Assembly (NCBI GenBank): GCA_002424635.1
Contig: DIKT01000093.1
Span: 15,293 to 70,186, forward strand
Direction of reading: 5' to 3'
Source: Desulfobulbaceae bacterium UBA5611
Lineage (GTDB): Bacteria > Desulfobacterota > Desulfobulbia > Desulfobulbales > Desulfocapsaceae
Length of the DNA stretch: 54,894 bases
The position numbers and the translations under genes are program-made. Under the pieces are notes generated by a model. That model searched no databases. It was not told where the DNA came from and saw nothing but the letters and a program-made list of their open reading frames with translations. Below are positions 9,039 to 17,084 of this stretch, in pieces; position 1 is the stretch's first letter; every line of letters starts with the position of its first letter.

Positions 9039-10244
9039 TCATCCTCCTATGGCCTCGGCTGGATCGACCTTCAGGGCGGCCCGAATAGCGATGAGGCTCG
9101 ATAATACGCAGATTATAACTATGACCACAAAGCCGCGGACGGAATCCAGCGGTTCCAGTAATACATATTTAGGAAAGATCGGCGCCATTACTAAGGTGGC
9201 GGTGATCTTGCCCACCACAAAGCCGATCAGTCCCAAGGCCACGGACTGTTGCATGATCATGGCGGCAATAGTCCTGTTTCTGGTGCCGATCAGTTTCAAC
9301 ACGGCAATCTCCCGGATCTTGCCAAGGGTCAGGGTATAGATGATGAAGGCGACGATCGCCGCACTGACTGTTGACAGGATAACCAGGAACATGCCGATCT
9401 GTTTGGCGGAGGTGGCGATCAGTTTACCCACCAGGATCGCTTCCATCTGGCTGCGGGTATAGACGGTCAGGCGTTTCCAGCGTCTGATCGACTCAGCCAC
9501 CAGTTCGGCGTTATGATCCTTGTCGACTTGTACCAATACCGCATTGACATAAGGATTAATGCTTTGGGAGGCGATGATGGCATCCAGTAAGCCCGGGTCC
9601 TGTGGCCGATTAAAGGCCGGGTTGGCGGCGGTCCGGCGCCGCTGCTGATGAATGGCATCATTATCTTTAAGAAACTGGGCTTCCTGGGCATCTTTGAGCG
9701 GGATAAAGACCATGGGATCACCGCCGGAGGAGACCATTCGCCTGGTCAGGCCAACGACGGTATAATGATTGCGGCGGATCTGCAGATGATCGCCGAGGGC
9801 AAAACCGGTGGCGATATCAGCTACCGCCTCGTAATGACCGCGGGTCAGGTGGCGGCCGGCGACCAGATAAGGCGGCCAGCCCGGGGTGCCGGCTTCGCCG
9901 GGTGCAATGCCGGTGACCATCGCCCGCACGTCCTGCTGGCCTTGACGCACCTGCATGGTAAGATAGGTGACGTTGGCGGCGCGGGCTACACCCGGCATGC
10001 TGCGGATAGAACGCCAGGTGTCATCATAGATGCTGGATGATTCGGCATAGGGACCAAGGGTATCCTTCTGCACCACCCAGAGATCGGCGCCGCTGTTGTC
10101 GAGCAAGGCCTTGGCATCATCCACCATGCCCCGATAGATGCCGGCCATCGATAAGGTCACCCCGATCAGCAGCCCCAGGCCCAGGCCGGTAAAAACGAAC
10201 TTGCCCCAGGCGTGCATGATGTCACGTCCAGCCAGGCTGATCAT
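9039..10244 (-). CDS. FtsX-like ABC transporter permease (DevC type)
   Basis: A 401-residue inner-membrane protein with one N-terminal transmembrane helix (after WGKFVFTGLGLGLLIGVTLS), a periplasmic domain of about 240 residues, and three C-terminal helices from about residue 280. This is the MacB/FtsX topology. The end (RAALKVDPAEAIGG) is the coupling segment typical of the family. It overlaps the adaptor gene by 4 bp (ATGA). The complex of adaptor, permease and ATPase resembles DevBCA exporters, which move lipids or small molecules through TolC; no TolC-like gene is nearby. Confidence 0.92.
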   Translation of the reverse strand: MISLAGRDIMHAWGKFVFTGLGLGLLIGVTLSMAGIYRGMVDDAKALLDNSGADLWVVQKDTLGPYAESSSIYDDTWRSIRSMPGVARAANVTYLTMQVRQGQQDVRAMVTGIAPGEAGTPGWPPYLVAGRHLTRGHYEAVADIATGFALGDHLQIRRNHYTVVGLTRRMVSSGGDPMVFIPLKDAQEAQFLKDNDAIHQQRRRTAANPAFNRPQDPGLLDAIIASQSINPYVNAVLVQVDKDHNAELVAESIRRWKRLTVYTRSQMEAILVGKLIATSAKQIGMFLVILSTVSAAIVAFIIYTLTLGKIREIAVLKLIGTRNRTIAAMIMQQSVALGLIGFVVGKITATLVMAPIFPKYVLLEPLDSVRGFVVIVIICVLSSLIAIRAALKVDPAEAIGG

Positions 10245-11392
10245 TTTTTTACCCCTGGTAATTTGTCAACAACAGTAATGCGGCTGCCTTGATACAAGGT
10301 CTTGGCGCTATAGACGACCACCTGATCCCCGACTTTAAGGCCGTCCAGGACCTGCACCTGACCATGGAGATCCCCGGGGCCGATGGTGACTGCCGTAAAA
10401 TATAAGGCGCCATCTTTTACCTGCCAGACCCCCAGGCTGCCATTAATGCGTTTAATGGCGGCATTCGGCAGGACCGGTCCGGGCGCAAGTGTTGGTAAAA
10501 CAATGGTGACTTCGGCCAGTTCACCAATTGGCGGCAACGGCTCAGGCAGCTGGTCAAAGACCACTTTGGCCAGTATTTCTTCGGTCACGGCATCAGCCAC
10601 AGGCTCAAGGCGCAGCACCTGGCCGGTTTGGGCAACGCCTGCCTGCGAGCGCAAGGTAACGCGGCCCGGTAGCTTAGGGGCCAGACCCTGCGCCTTAAGT
10701 TGATCGAAGCGGACATTAAGCCACAAACTGTCAGGATCGATCAGCTCCACTACGGCCTGACCAGCGACGATAGTGGTGCCTGGCTCGGCATTGCGGGCGG
10801 CAACCAGGCCATTAACAGGCGAGATCAGTTGTAAATTATCCTCTTGGGCCATTAAAGCCTGGCGCTCGGCCCGGATCCGGGTCAATTCTTCCTGTGTCGC
10901 CTGCAGGCCAGCCTCGGCAATTTGCAGTTCCTGGCGCCTGGTCGCGACCAGCTCCTCACTTACTGATTGTCCAGTCAATAGTTGTTGATAACGTTGCAGC
11001 TGGTTGCGAGCAAAGATGTGACGCGCTGCGGCCTCATCTGATTGGGCCTGAGCCCGTTTCAGGGCGGCGTCCTGGGCCTTGATATGCTCGCTGAGATCAA
11101 CCGGATCCATGCGGCCCAGCAGCTGTCCTGCGATGACTTTATCGCCGACATGAACATCCAGTACTTTGATGCGACCGGCAAAGGTGGGGCCGATTTTATA
11201 CATATAGCGTGCCTCGACAGTACCTATGCCGAACAGCTCCTGGGCTATGCTTTTATTTTCGACGGCAGCCAATGTCACAGGCACCGGGGCCAGCGGCCCG
11301 GAGCGCAGGGCCACATAGATAAAAAGAGCCAGTAGAGGGATGATAATGGCAAGCAGGGCCAATGTGCTCTTTTGCAGGGGTAGACCTTTCAT
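10241..11392 (-). CDS. HlyD/RND-type periplasmic adaptor subunit (DevB type)
   Basis: A 383-residue membrane-fusion protein. An N-terminal signal anchor (LALLAIIIPLLALFIYVAL) is followed by a lipoyl half-motif (GRIKVLDVHVGDKVIAGQLLGRMD), a long helical hairpin around residues 105-195, the second lipoyl half (SPVNGLVAARNAEPGTTIVAGQ) and beta-barrel and membrane-proximal domains. It bridges the inner-membrane permease to an outer-membrane channel. It overlaps both the regulator upstream and the permease downstream by 4 bp, so all four genes form one tight operon. Confidence 0.93.
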   Translation of the reverse strand: MKGLPLQKSTLALLAIIIPLLALFIYVALRSGPLAPVPVTLAAVENKSIAQELFGIGTVEARYMYKIGPTFAGRIKVLDVHVGDKVIAGQLLGRMDPVDLSEHIKAQDAALKRAQAQSDEAAARHIFARNQLQRYQQLLTGQSVSEELVATRRQELQIAEAGLQATQEELTRIRAERQALMAQEDNLQLISPVNGLVAARNAEPGTTIVAGQAVVELIDPDSLWLNVRFDQLKAQGLAPKLPGRVTLRSQAGVAQTGQVLRLEPVADAVTEEILAKVVFDQLPEPLPPIGELAEVTIVLPTLAPGPVLPNAAIKRINGSLGVWQVKDGALYFTAVTIGPGDLHGQVQVLDGLKVGDQVVVYSAKTLYQGSRITVVDKLPGVKK

Positions 11393-11997
11393 GATTTTCT
11401 CCGGATGCCTCGTTGATAAATGGTAAATACTTTTGGTGCATTAAGACGGATTCGATTAACATCGCCCGTGAGCAGTGATGTCATCACTAAGCCCTGGATA
11501 GTGCCGATGAACAAAGTGACGGCGGCCGGGGTGTCGAGCTCGACATCAAATTCACCTGCCGCCTTGCCTTGCTCGAGCAAGCGCTGCAGCCGTTCGCTAT
11601 AACGACCTATAAGGGCCTGAGCCATGCCTTTAGCTGCTGTTTGTTCAGTACGTTGCAGCTCACTCAGCACGATACGGGGTACTCCCGGATGCTCGACGAC
11701 AAATTCTATATGAGCCAGGAACATAGCCTTGAGGATAGCATCCGCGGATGGCGATGTCTGCACTGCTTGGTCTAACCGGGACAACAATTGATCGGTCACC
11801 CACTCCATTGCCGCCTGTAATATCGCCTCTTTATTAGAAAAATGACGAAAGAGGGCGCCTTGGGTCAAGCCCATCCGTTTGGCAATGGCGGCCGTCGTAA
11901 TATCGCAGGGATTCTGTTCCGCCGCCAGTTCGATGACAACCTCGACCGTTGCTGTCCGCCGCTCATCGGCTGACAGGTGTTTAACAGGTGTATGCAT
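11389..11997 (-). CDS. TetR/AcrR-family transcriptional regulator
   Basis: A 202-residue repressor-type protein. The N-terminal helix-turn-helix is visible at about residues 33-60 (ITTAAIAKRMGLTQGALFRHFSNKEAIL). The C-terminal part is a helical ligand-binding domain with a TetR_C-like VTLFIGTIQGLVM segment. It heads the efflux operon and is probably autoregulatory through the palindrome that begins 12 bp upstream of its start. The inducer is unknown; presumably a toxic compound exported by the pump. Confidence 0.94.
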   Translation of the reverse strand: MHTPVKHLSADERRTATVEVVIELAAEQNPCDITTAAIAKRMGLTQGALFRHFSNKEAILQAAMEWVTDQLLSRLDQAVQTSPSADAILKAMFLAHIEFVVEHPGVPRIVLSELQRTEQTAAKGMAQALIGRYSERLQRLLEQGKAAGEFDVELDTPAAVTLFIGTIQGLVMTSLLTGDVNRIRLNAPKVFTIYQRGIRRKS

Positions 11998-12008
11998 AAT
12001 TCTCCAGG

Positions 12009-12055
12009 AAGATAGTAATTGATTACTATCTTATAATTTTATGGGTAATTGTCAA
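12009..12055 (-). promoter_or_regulatory. TetR operator overlapping the efflux-operon promoter
   Basis: A perfect inverted repeat with 11-bp arms, AAGATAGTAAT / ATTACTATCTT around a central TG, at 12009-12032. On the minus strand a consensus -35 TTGACA lies at 12055-12050, and a weak -10 (TAAGAT, 16-bp spacer) overlaps the left edge of the palindrome. This is the classic geometry for repression by the TetR protein whose gene starts at 11997. Confidence 0.85.
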
Positions 12056-12206
12056 CATTTTTTAATCTTTGTGGTAAGTTGCTTTGGTTTTTTCTCGAAA
12101 GGATAAAAACTGGAGGTTTGATTGGATTTTTTTTCTTAAAATGTAGTTGCATCAAAAAATGATGGACTATAAATGAGAATCCCTAGCATAAGACAGGATA
12201 TTTTTT

Positions 12207-13178
12207 ATGACACTTGCTTTTCTGGCTATCTTTTTTGGTCTGGCCCTTCTTGTCTGGAGCGCTGATCTTTTTGTTGAAGGCTCCGCCGCCACTGCTCGTC
12301 ATTTTGGCATGCCCCCCCTGTTAATCGGCATGGTCATTGTCGGCTTTGGCACCTCTGCTCCTGAAATGGTGGTGTCCGCACTCGCCGCCTCCCAGGGCAA
12401 TCCCGGCATTGCCCTGGGCAACGCCTATGGGTCCAATATCATTAATATCGGCCTGATCCTCGGACTCACAGCAATTATCAGTCCCATTGCAGTCCATTCC
12501 CAAATACTGCGCAAGGAGTTGCCGCTGCTCCTGGTTATCACGGCCCTGGCCGGCTATCAGATTTGGGACGGTGAACTTAGTCGCTTCGATGCCTTGGTGC
12601 TGCTGGTAATCTTCGGTGCTCTGATGGCGTGGACCATCCGGCAGGGTCTTCGTCAGCGAGCTGATGCGCTCGGTGCTGAAATTGAGCAGGAGCTGGTGGA
12701 ACATGCCCTGCCGATTAAGCGGGCGGTCTTTCGGCTGGTGCTTGGTCTGCTCCTTCTGATCGCCAGCTCACGTATCCTGGTGTGGGGCGCAGTTGCCATA
12801 GCGCATGGCTTCGGGGTGAGCGATTTGCTTATCGGGCTGACCATCGTGGCAATCGGCACTTCGCTCCCGGAACTGGCGGCCTCAATCATTGCTACCCGCA
12901 AAGGCGAGCATGATATTGCCTTGGGTAATATTCTGGGTTCCAATTTTTTTAATACCCTGACCGTGGTCGGCATTGCCGGGATGATTCATCCCATGGCGGT
13001 GGCCCCGGAGGTTTTTTCCCGGGACGTTTTCTTTATGGCGCTTCTTACAGTCTCCCTCTTCGTCTTTGGTTACGGATTTCGCGGCCCCGGCCGGATCAAC
13101 CGTTTGGAGGGGACGGTCCTGCTCGCCAGCTATATTGGCTACACTGTCTATCTGATTACGACGATTGTTGGTCGGTAA
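12207..13178 (+). CDS. Calcium/sodium antiporter, CaCA superfamily (YrbG type)
   Basis: A 323-residue inner-membrane protein with about ten transmembrane helices arranged as two inverted halves. Each half carries an alpha repeat: GFGTSAPEMVVS with GNAYGSNIINIG in the first, and AIGTSLPELAAS with GNILGSNFFNT in the second; the acidic residues bind the cation. Family members exchange Ca2+ (or K+) for Na+ or H+. A loop near residue 150-170 is the cytoplasmic link. The next gene, a methyltransferase, starts 23 bp downstream, followed by a terminator, so the two form a short transcript. Confidence 0.94.
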   Translation: MTLAFLAIFFGLALLVWSADLFVEGSAATARHFGMPPLLIGMVIVGFGTSAPEMVVSALAASQGNPGIALGNAYGSNIINIGLILGLTAIISPIAVHSQILRKELPLLLVITALAGYQIWDGELSRFDALVLLVIFGALMAWTIRQGLRQRADALGAEIEQELVEHALPIKRAVFRLVLGLLLLIASSRILVWGAVAIAHGFGVSDLLIGLTIVAIGTSLPELAASIIATRKGEHDIALGNILGSNFFNTLTVVGIAGMIHPMAVAPEVFSRDVFFMALLTVSLFVFGYGFRGPGRINRLEGTVLLASYIGYTVYLITTIVGR

Positions 13179-13201
13179 CCCTCTGATAAATCGAATCTAC
13201 C

Positions 13202-13882
13202 GTGCTGTCTGAGCCAATATCTGTCCATATCGACGAGTCCGGTCATAGTTGCCGGGTGTGCAGAACTGCCCCGCTCCGTCCTTTTGCGCGGATTACGGGT
13301 TGGCATTACTATCGTTGCGACAGGTGTCTGGCCACTTTTCTGGATTCAGCCCACTGGCTGACGGCGGATCAGGAATACGCCCATTATCTTAATCATAACA
13401 ATAGTATCACCGATACCGCTTATCGCCGGTTCCTGGCAAAGCTCGCCGAGCCTCTGTTGTCAAGATTGGCGGCAGGCAGCGACGGGCTCGATTACGGCTG
13501 TGGTCCGGGGCCGGCGCTGGCTCAGATGCTGTCTGAGGCCGGGCATCGGCTGCATATCTACGATCCCTTTTTTGCCCCTGACCAGGCGGTGCTTGCTCAG
13601 AGTTATGATTTCATTACCTGTACCGAGGTCATTGAGCATTTTCAGCAGCCAGCCCAGGAGTTTGCCCGTTTGGCCCAGATGTTGCGCCCTGGTGGCTGGC
13701 TGGCGATTATGACCTGTTGGCAACAGGATGATGCTCATTTTGCCTCCTGGTACTATCGCCTTGATCCGACCCATGTCGTTTTTTATCAAGAGGCCACTTT
13801 GCGTTACCTGGCGCAGGTCTTCGGCTGGACCTGTGAGTTTCTGACTAAGGATGTCGTCCTGCTGCAAAAACCTTTGTCCTGA
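13202..13882 (+). CDS. Class I SAM-dependent methyltransferase with N-terminal zinc-finger-like segment
   Basis: A 226-residue protein starting at GTG. Residues 16-45 contain CRVC and CDRC, a small zinc-ribbon-like module seen in several bacterial methyltransferases. The SAM-binding motif I is DYGCGPGPAL near residue 97; the motif II region is CTEVIEHF and the C-terminal strand contains LRPGGWLAIMT. Substrate unknown. No clear Shine-Dalgarno precedes the GTG, so translation may be coupled to the antiporter gene. A terminator lies about 30 bp after its stop. Confidence 0.85.
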   Translation: MLSEPISVHIDESGHSCRVCRTAPLRPFARITGWHYYRCDRCLATFLDSAHWLTADQEYAHYLNHNNSITDTAYRRFLAKLAEPLLSRLAAGSDGLDYGCGPGPALAQMLSEAGHRLHIYDPFFAPDQAVLAQSYDFITCTEVIEHFQQPAQEFARLAQMLRPGGWLAIMTCWQQDDAHFASWYYRLDPTHVVFYQEATLRYLAQVFGWTCEFLTKDVVLLQKPLS

Positions 13883-13912
13883 TTGCCTGACAGAAAGATA
13901 GCAGTTCTGCTG

Positions 13913-13951
13913 GTGCCAAGAGGAGGGAATGAGTCATGTTGGCACTTTTTT
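13913..13951 (+). terminator. Terminator after the antiporter-methyltransferase unit
   Basis: Stem GTGCCAA (13913-13919) / TTGGCAC (13939-13945) followed by six T residues. It overlaps the last codons of the convergent MFS gene. Confidence 0.75.
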
Positions 13952-15145
13952 GTCAATGCGCACGTTGGCTGTAAATACCGGAATGGCGACCAGCAGCATG
14001 GCAGCCATGATCCAGAATGAATATTGATAGCCCATTTGGGCGATCAGCAGTCCAGCCAGGATGGGGCCGGCGGCATGGCCGATATCAAAGATTGTGCCGA
14101 AGGTGCCCATGGCCGCACCAAAATGTTTCTCCTGGCAGATATCGATAATCAAGGCTGCCGATGAGGAAGTGACCAGGGCCTCGCCCAGACCGAAGAACAG
14201 GGCGGCCAGACTGAGCAGATAAAAATCATGGAGAAGAGGAATGGCCGCAAAAGAGAGGGCGCATAGAATCATACCTCCGGTGATCAAGGGCTTGCGGCCA
14301 TAGCGATCAGAGATCTTGCCCATGATCGGTTTGGCGATAATGGTGGCAAGCACCTGAATGCCCCATAACAAGCCCGCCTGGAAGGCATTCAGGCCGGCCA
14401 CGGTCACGGCATAGATGGGCAGGAAGGCCTCGAGGGCGCCAACTGTCATATTCTGCAAGCCCTCCATATTGGAGGTGATGATGACCCGTTTATCGCTTAC
14501 GACCTCTTTGATACCAGAGACAAAGCGGGCGAAGGCCTCCCTCAGACTGTGGTGTTCTGCCTGCTGATCATCGCCCTTGAGCACGCCTGCAGCAAGGATC
14601 AGGGCCATGGTGCCGGCAAAACCGCTGACCATATAGGCGCTCTGGAAGGCTGCCAGGGTTGGTCCGCCGCTGCCGGCGGCATTATTGAGAATAAGGCCGC
14701 CTAAAGGCGCGCCCAGCAGATTGCCGATGATGGTGATCGAGGAAAACCAGGATAGCAGTTCCCCTTTCCGGGCGCCTGCGACATCGGCGACCACCGCCAT
14801 GGATACCGGGCCGTAGATGGCGGTGGCCAGACCATGGAGGAAGCGGATCAGAACCAGGGTCTGATAGTTATCAATAAACAGATAGGCAAAGGGCATGACC
14901 GCAAAAACCACCAGCCCGATCAGCATGGTCCGTTTACGGCCGATGACATCTGATAAGGCCCCGGCCGGCATCTTGAAAAAGATGCCGGTAACGGTGGAAA
15001 TCCCGACGGCAAAGCCGATCGCCTCAGGCCCGGCCCCCAGATAGAGGGCAAACAGAGGCAGCACCGGGCTTCTGGCCAAGGCATAGGAAAACTTGGCGAA
15101 GAAACCGACGGTGCAGAGGGCGGTAAAAGGGTTGAGATGTTTCAT
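13934..15145 (-). CDS. Major facilitator superfamily transporter
   Basis: A 403-residue protein with twelve predicted membrane helices. The MFS loop 2-3 motif is visible as GALSDVIGRKRTM and its counterpart in the second half as GKISDRYGRKPLI. The substrate cannot be read from sequence. It is the last gene of a minus-strand cluster with ChrB and a small conserved-looking protein, about 20 bp after the latter, so it may export chromate or relieve a related stress. Drug efflux is the alternative. Confidence 0.88.
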   Translation of the reverse strand: MKHLNPFTALCTVGFFAKFSYALARSPVLPLFALYLGAGPEAIGFAVGISTVTGIFFKMPAGALSDVIGRKRTMLIGLVVFAVMPFAYLFIDNYQTLVLIRFLHGLATAIYGPVSMAVVADVAGARKGELLSWFSSITIIGNLLGAPLGGLILNNAAGSGGPTLAAFQSAYMVSGFAGTMALILAAGVLKGDDQQAEHHSLREAFARFVSGIKEVVSDKRVIITSNMEGLQNMTVGALEAFLPIYAVTVAGLNAFQAGLLWGIQVLATIIAKPIMGKISDRYGRKPLITGGMILCALSFAAIPLLHDFYLLSLAALFFGLGEALVTSSSAALIIDICQEKHFGAAMGTFGTIFDIGHAAGPILAGLLIAQMGYQYSFWIMAAMLLVAIPVFTANVRIDKKVPT

Positions 15146-15168
15146 GGTAGATCAGATTGGCCAGCGGC

Positions 15169-15453
15169 TTAGGAGATGATCCCGAAATAGATAAAGGCTT
15201 CTTTCAGGATTTCTTTCTGTCCCGGCACCAGTTTGCTGATTTTATTTTCCATATCTTCGCGCAGATGTTCAATATATTCCTGCACCCCTTCTTCACCATA
15301 TTTAGCCGCAATCTCCGGACCATAGAGCCAGATCTTCTTGAAGTCATGACGTTCGTATTTTTTCTCGGCGTCATCGATCCAGTTATGGAGGTCGGCGTAA
15401 TCCTGGCCGGTTCTGCTGATACTGGTGGTATAGTGCTTGATGGTAGCTGGCAT
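15169..15453 (-). CDS. Small hypothetical protein between ChrB and MFS genes
   Basis: A 94-residue protein from the ATG at 15453, which has GAGGAG 7 nt upstream; longer upstream starts lack a binding site. It is hydrophilic, rich in charged and aromatic residues (HNWIDDAEKKYERHDFKK), predicted helical, with no signal peptide or membrane segment and no cysteines. I do not recognise the family. Its place between a chromate-resistance protein and a transporter suggests an accessory role in that cluster. Confidence 0.7.
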   Translation of the reverse strand: MPATIKHYTTSISRTGQDYADLHNWIDDAEKKYERHDFKKIWLYGPEIAAKYGEEGVQEYIEHLREDMENKISKLVPGQKEILKEAFIYFGIIS

Positions 15454-15591
15454 GATGTTTCTCCTCATATTAGGGGCAGACAGATTAGTTTTCAAAAACA
15501 TATGGCCTGTCTCTATATTACATATGTTTTTGGTTGTGGCCGGTAAAAAAAGCGGAAAAATTACTTCCCGCCGGTTACCTGCTTACAATTT

Positions 15592-16572
15592 TTAAATTAT
15601 TGCTCGGATGTTGCTGCTGCTGTTTCTAAAAAAAATCAGTAAACTATCAAGGACAATGCCAATCTGGCGGATACGCTCCAGGTCGTCTACTTCAGCGGCG
15701 ACAATGCCGTCAAACAGGGCATGGATACCGTCGGTTTCCGGCAGATTGAAGGCCTCATCCTTGAGATCAATATCATGAATGATATGCGCGATCTTCTGCA
15801 GGGCCGGATCATCAGGGCCAAAACGCCGAGCCATGACTTCAAAGGTACAGAACTCCCCTTCATGAGAGAACTGACCGGTCGGCATATCAAAGCAAATCTC
15901 ATCCGCTTGGACGGCAGCCTGGGCATGACCGACAAATTTGAAAATGGCGGCATGATCGATATAGCGTTGAATCAGCCAGGCACAGGCCATACGATCCGCA
16001 TAAACATTGGCCCTGGTCGTCCAGATCTTCCCTTGCAGGTTAGTGAGGTCGTCCGGAGCCTGGCTCAGGATAGGGCTTTTGTTGTTCTTATGCTGAAGAA
16101 TGGTTTCCATATCGGCCAGCATGGCCTCTACTTTGCTCCGTTCCGCGACCGGGAAGAAATCGATAGCAGTGATCCCGGCAAAGGCCTTGCGTATTTTGGC
16201 CAGTCCGGCTTTATATTCATGCGTCGTAAAACCTGGTACGGTACTGTGTTGCCGACAATGAGCCAGCAATTCATCGGCCTCTGCTGCGATTCGCTGGTAA
16301 TCACGTTGGCGGGCCTCGCAAAAAAGATTAATGACCTGGGCATCATCAAGGCCTTCCTGCAATCTGGCTTCAAGCAGAATAGCCTCGCCGCCGCCATCAA
16401 TAATCTCCTTGGCGATCCAGGTCAGGTCTTCATAGGCCTGTTCCTGTTTGGGCATGGCGTAGGCCGCTTGCTTGATCGGTATGGCTCCCAGTTGCTGGAG
16501 GCGGCGCCATATCTTGGCGCGGAAATAAGTAGGTTTTGCCGGTATTTGATGTATGAGCAGCAGCCAGTCCAT
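15592..16572 (-). CDS. chrB: Chromate resistance protein ChrB
   Basis: A 326-residue protein with the two ChrB domains: an N-terminal part (residues 1-140) starting WLLLIHQIPAKPTYFRAKIWRRLQQLGA, and a C-terminal ChrB domain containing the hallmark TTRANVYADRMACAWLIQRYID and FDMPTGQFSHEGEFCTFE. ChrB is described as a chromate-sensing regulator that enhances resistance, usually beside the transporter ChrA. Here no ChrA is present; the cluster continues with a small protein and an MFS transporter. The ATG at 16572 has a weak AAGAGA site. Confidence 0.9.
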   Translation of the reverse strand: MDWLLLIHQIPAKPTYFRAKIWRRLQQLGAIPIKQAAYAMPKQEQAYEDLTWIAKEIIDGGGEAILLEARLQEGLDDAQVINLFCEARQRDYQRIAAEADELLAHCRQHSTVPGFTTHEYKAGLAKIRKAFAGITAIDFFPVAERSKVEAMLADMETILQHKNNKSPILSQAPDDLTNLQGKIWTTRANVYADRMACAWLIQRYIDHAAIFKFVGHAQAAVQADEICFDMPTGQFSHEGEFCTFEVMARRFGPDDPALQKIAHIIHDIDLKDEAFNLPETDGIHALFDGIVAAEVDDLERIRQIGIVLDSLLIFFRNSSSNIRAII

Positions 16573-16600
16573 AGATTTAATCTCTTGCGTTGATGTTTAT

Positions 16601-16619
16601 GTTATAGCATATATATAAC
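16601..16619 (-). promoter_or_regulatory. Dyad in the chrB promoter region
   Basis: Inverted repeat GTTATA-(7)-TATAAC about 30 bp upstream of chrB, in AT-rich sequence that could also serve as a -10 element. It may be a binding site, possibly for ChrB itself; short AT-rich dyads arise easily by chance. Confidence 0.3.
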
Positions 16620-16711
16620 ACGTGTTTTTATATTGTCAACCAAAGGAGATGGAATGGGCGAGGGGATCCCTTTAATGTTTTTGATCGTGCTTTTTTTTGA
16701 AGGAGGTGTGT

Positions 16712-17077
16712 TTGGAAAAGATGAATCCGTATATTATTTCTCTTATTTTACTCTGTTGCAGCAATGTCTTCATGACCTTTGCCTGGTATGGTCATTTGAC
16801 GAATATGACTCATCGGCCCTGGATCCTGGCCGCTCTGGTGAGTTGGGGGATAGCCTTGTTTGAATATCTGCTGCAGGTTCCGGCCAACCGGATCGGTCAT
16901 CAGGTGATGAATATCGGCCAGTTAAAGATCCTGCAGGAGGTGATTACTCTGACGGTCTTTGTCCCTTTTTCCTTGCTTTATGTGAAAGAAAAGCTGTCGC
17001 TTGATTATCTCTGGGCCGGTCTCTGTCTGTTGGGCGCTGTTTTTTTTCTGTTTCGGTCGAAGCTGATGGGCACTTAA
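16712..17077 (+). CDS. DUF486 small membrane protein (DMT superfamily)
   Basis: About 121 residues. Four hydrophobic segments fill the protein (e.g. PYIISLILLCCSNVFMTFAWYGH and LDYLWAGLCLLGAVFFLF), and the central VPANRIGHQ and GQLKILQEVITL match the DUF486 family, a small-multidrug-resistance-like branch of the drug/metabolite transporters. The start is chosen as TTG at 16712 because AGGAGG ends 5 nt before it; ATG at 16721 would be 14 nt away. The function of the family is not established. Confidence 0.82.
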   Translation: MEKMNPYIISLILLCCSNVFMTFAWYGHLTNMTHRPWILAALVSWGIALFEYLLQVPANRIGHQVMNIGQLKILQEVITLTVFVPFSLLYVKEKLSLDYLWAGLCLLGAVFFLFRSKLMGT

Positions 17078-17084
17078 GCGCAGC

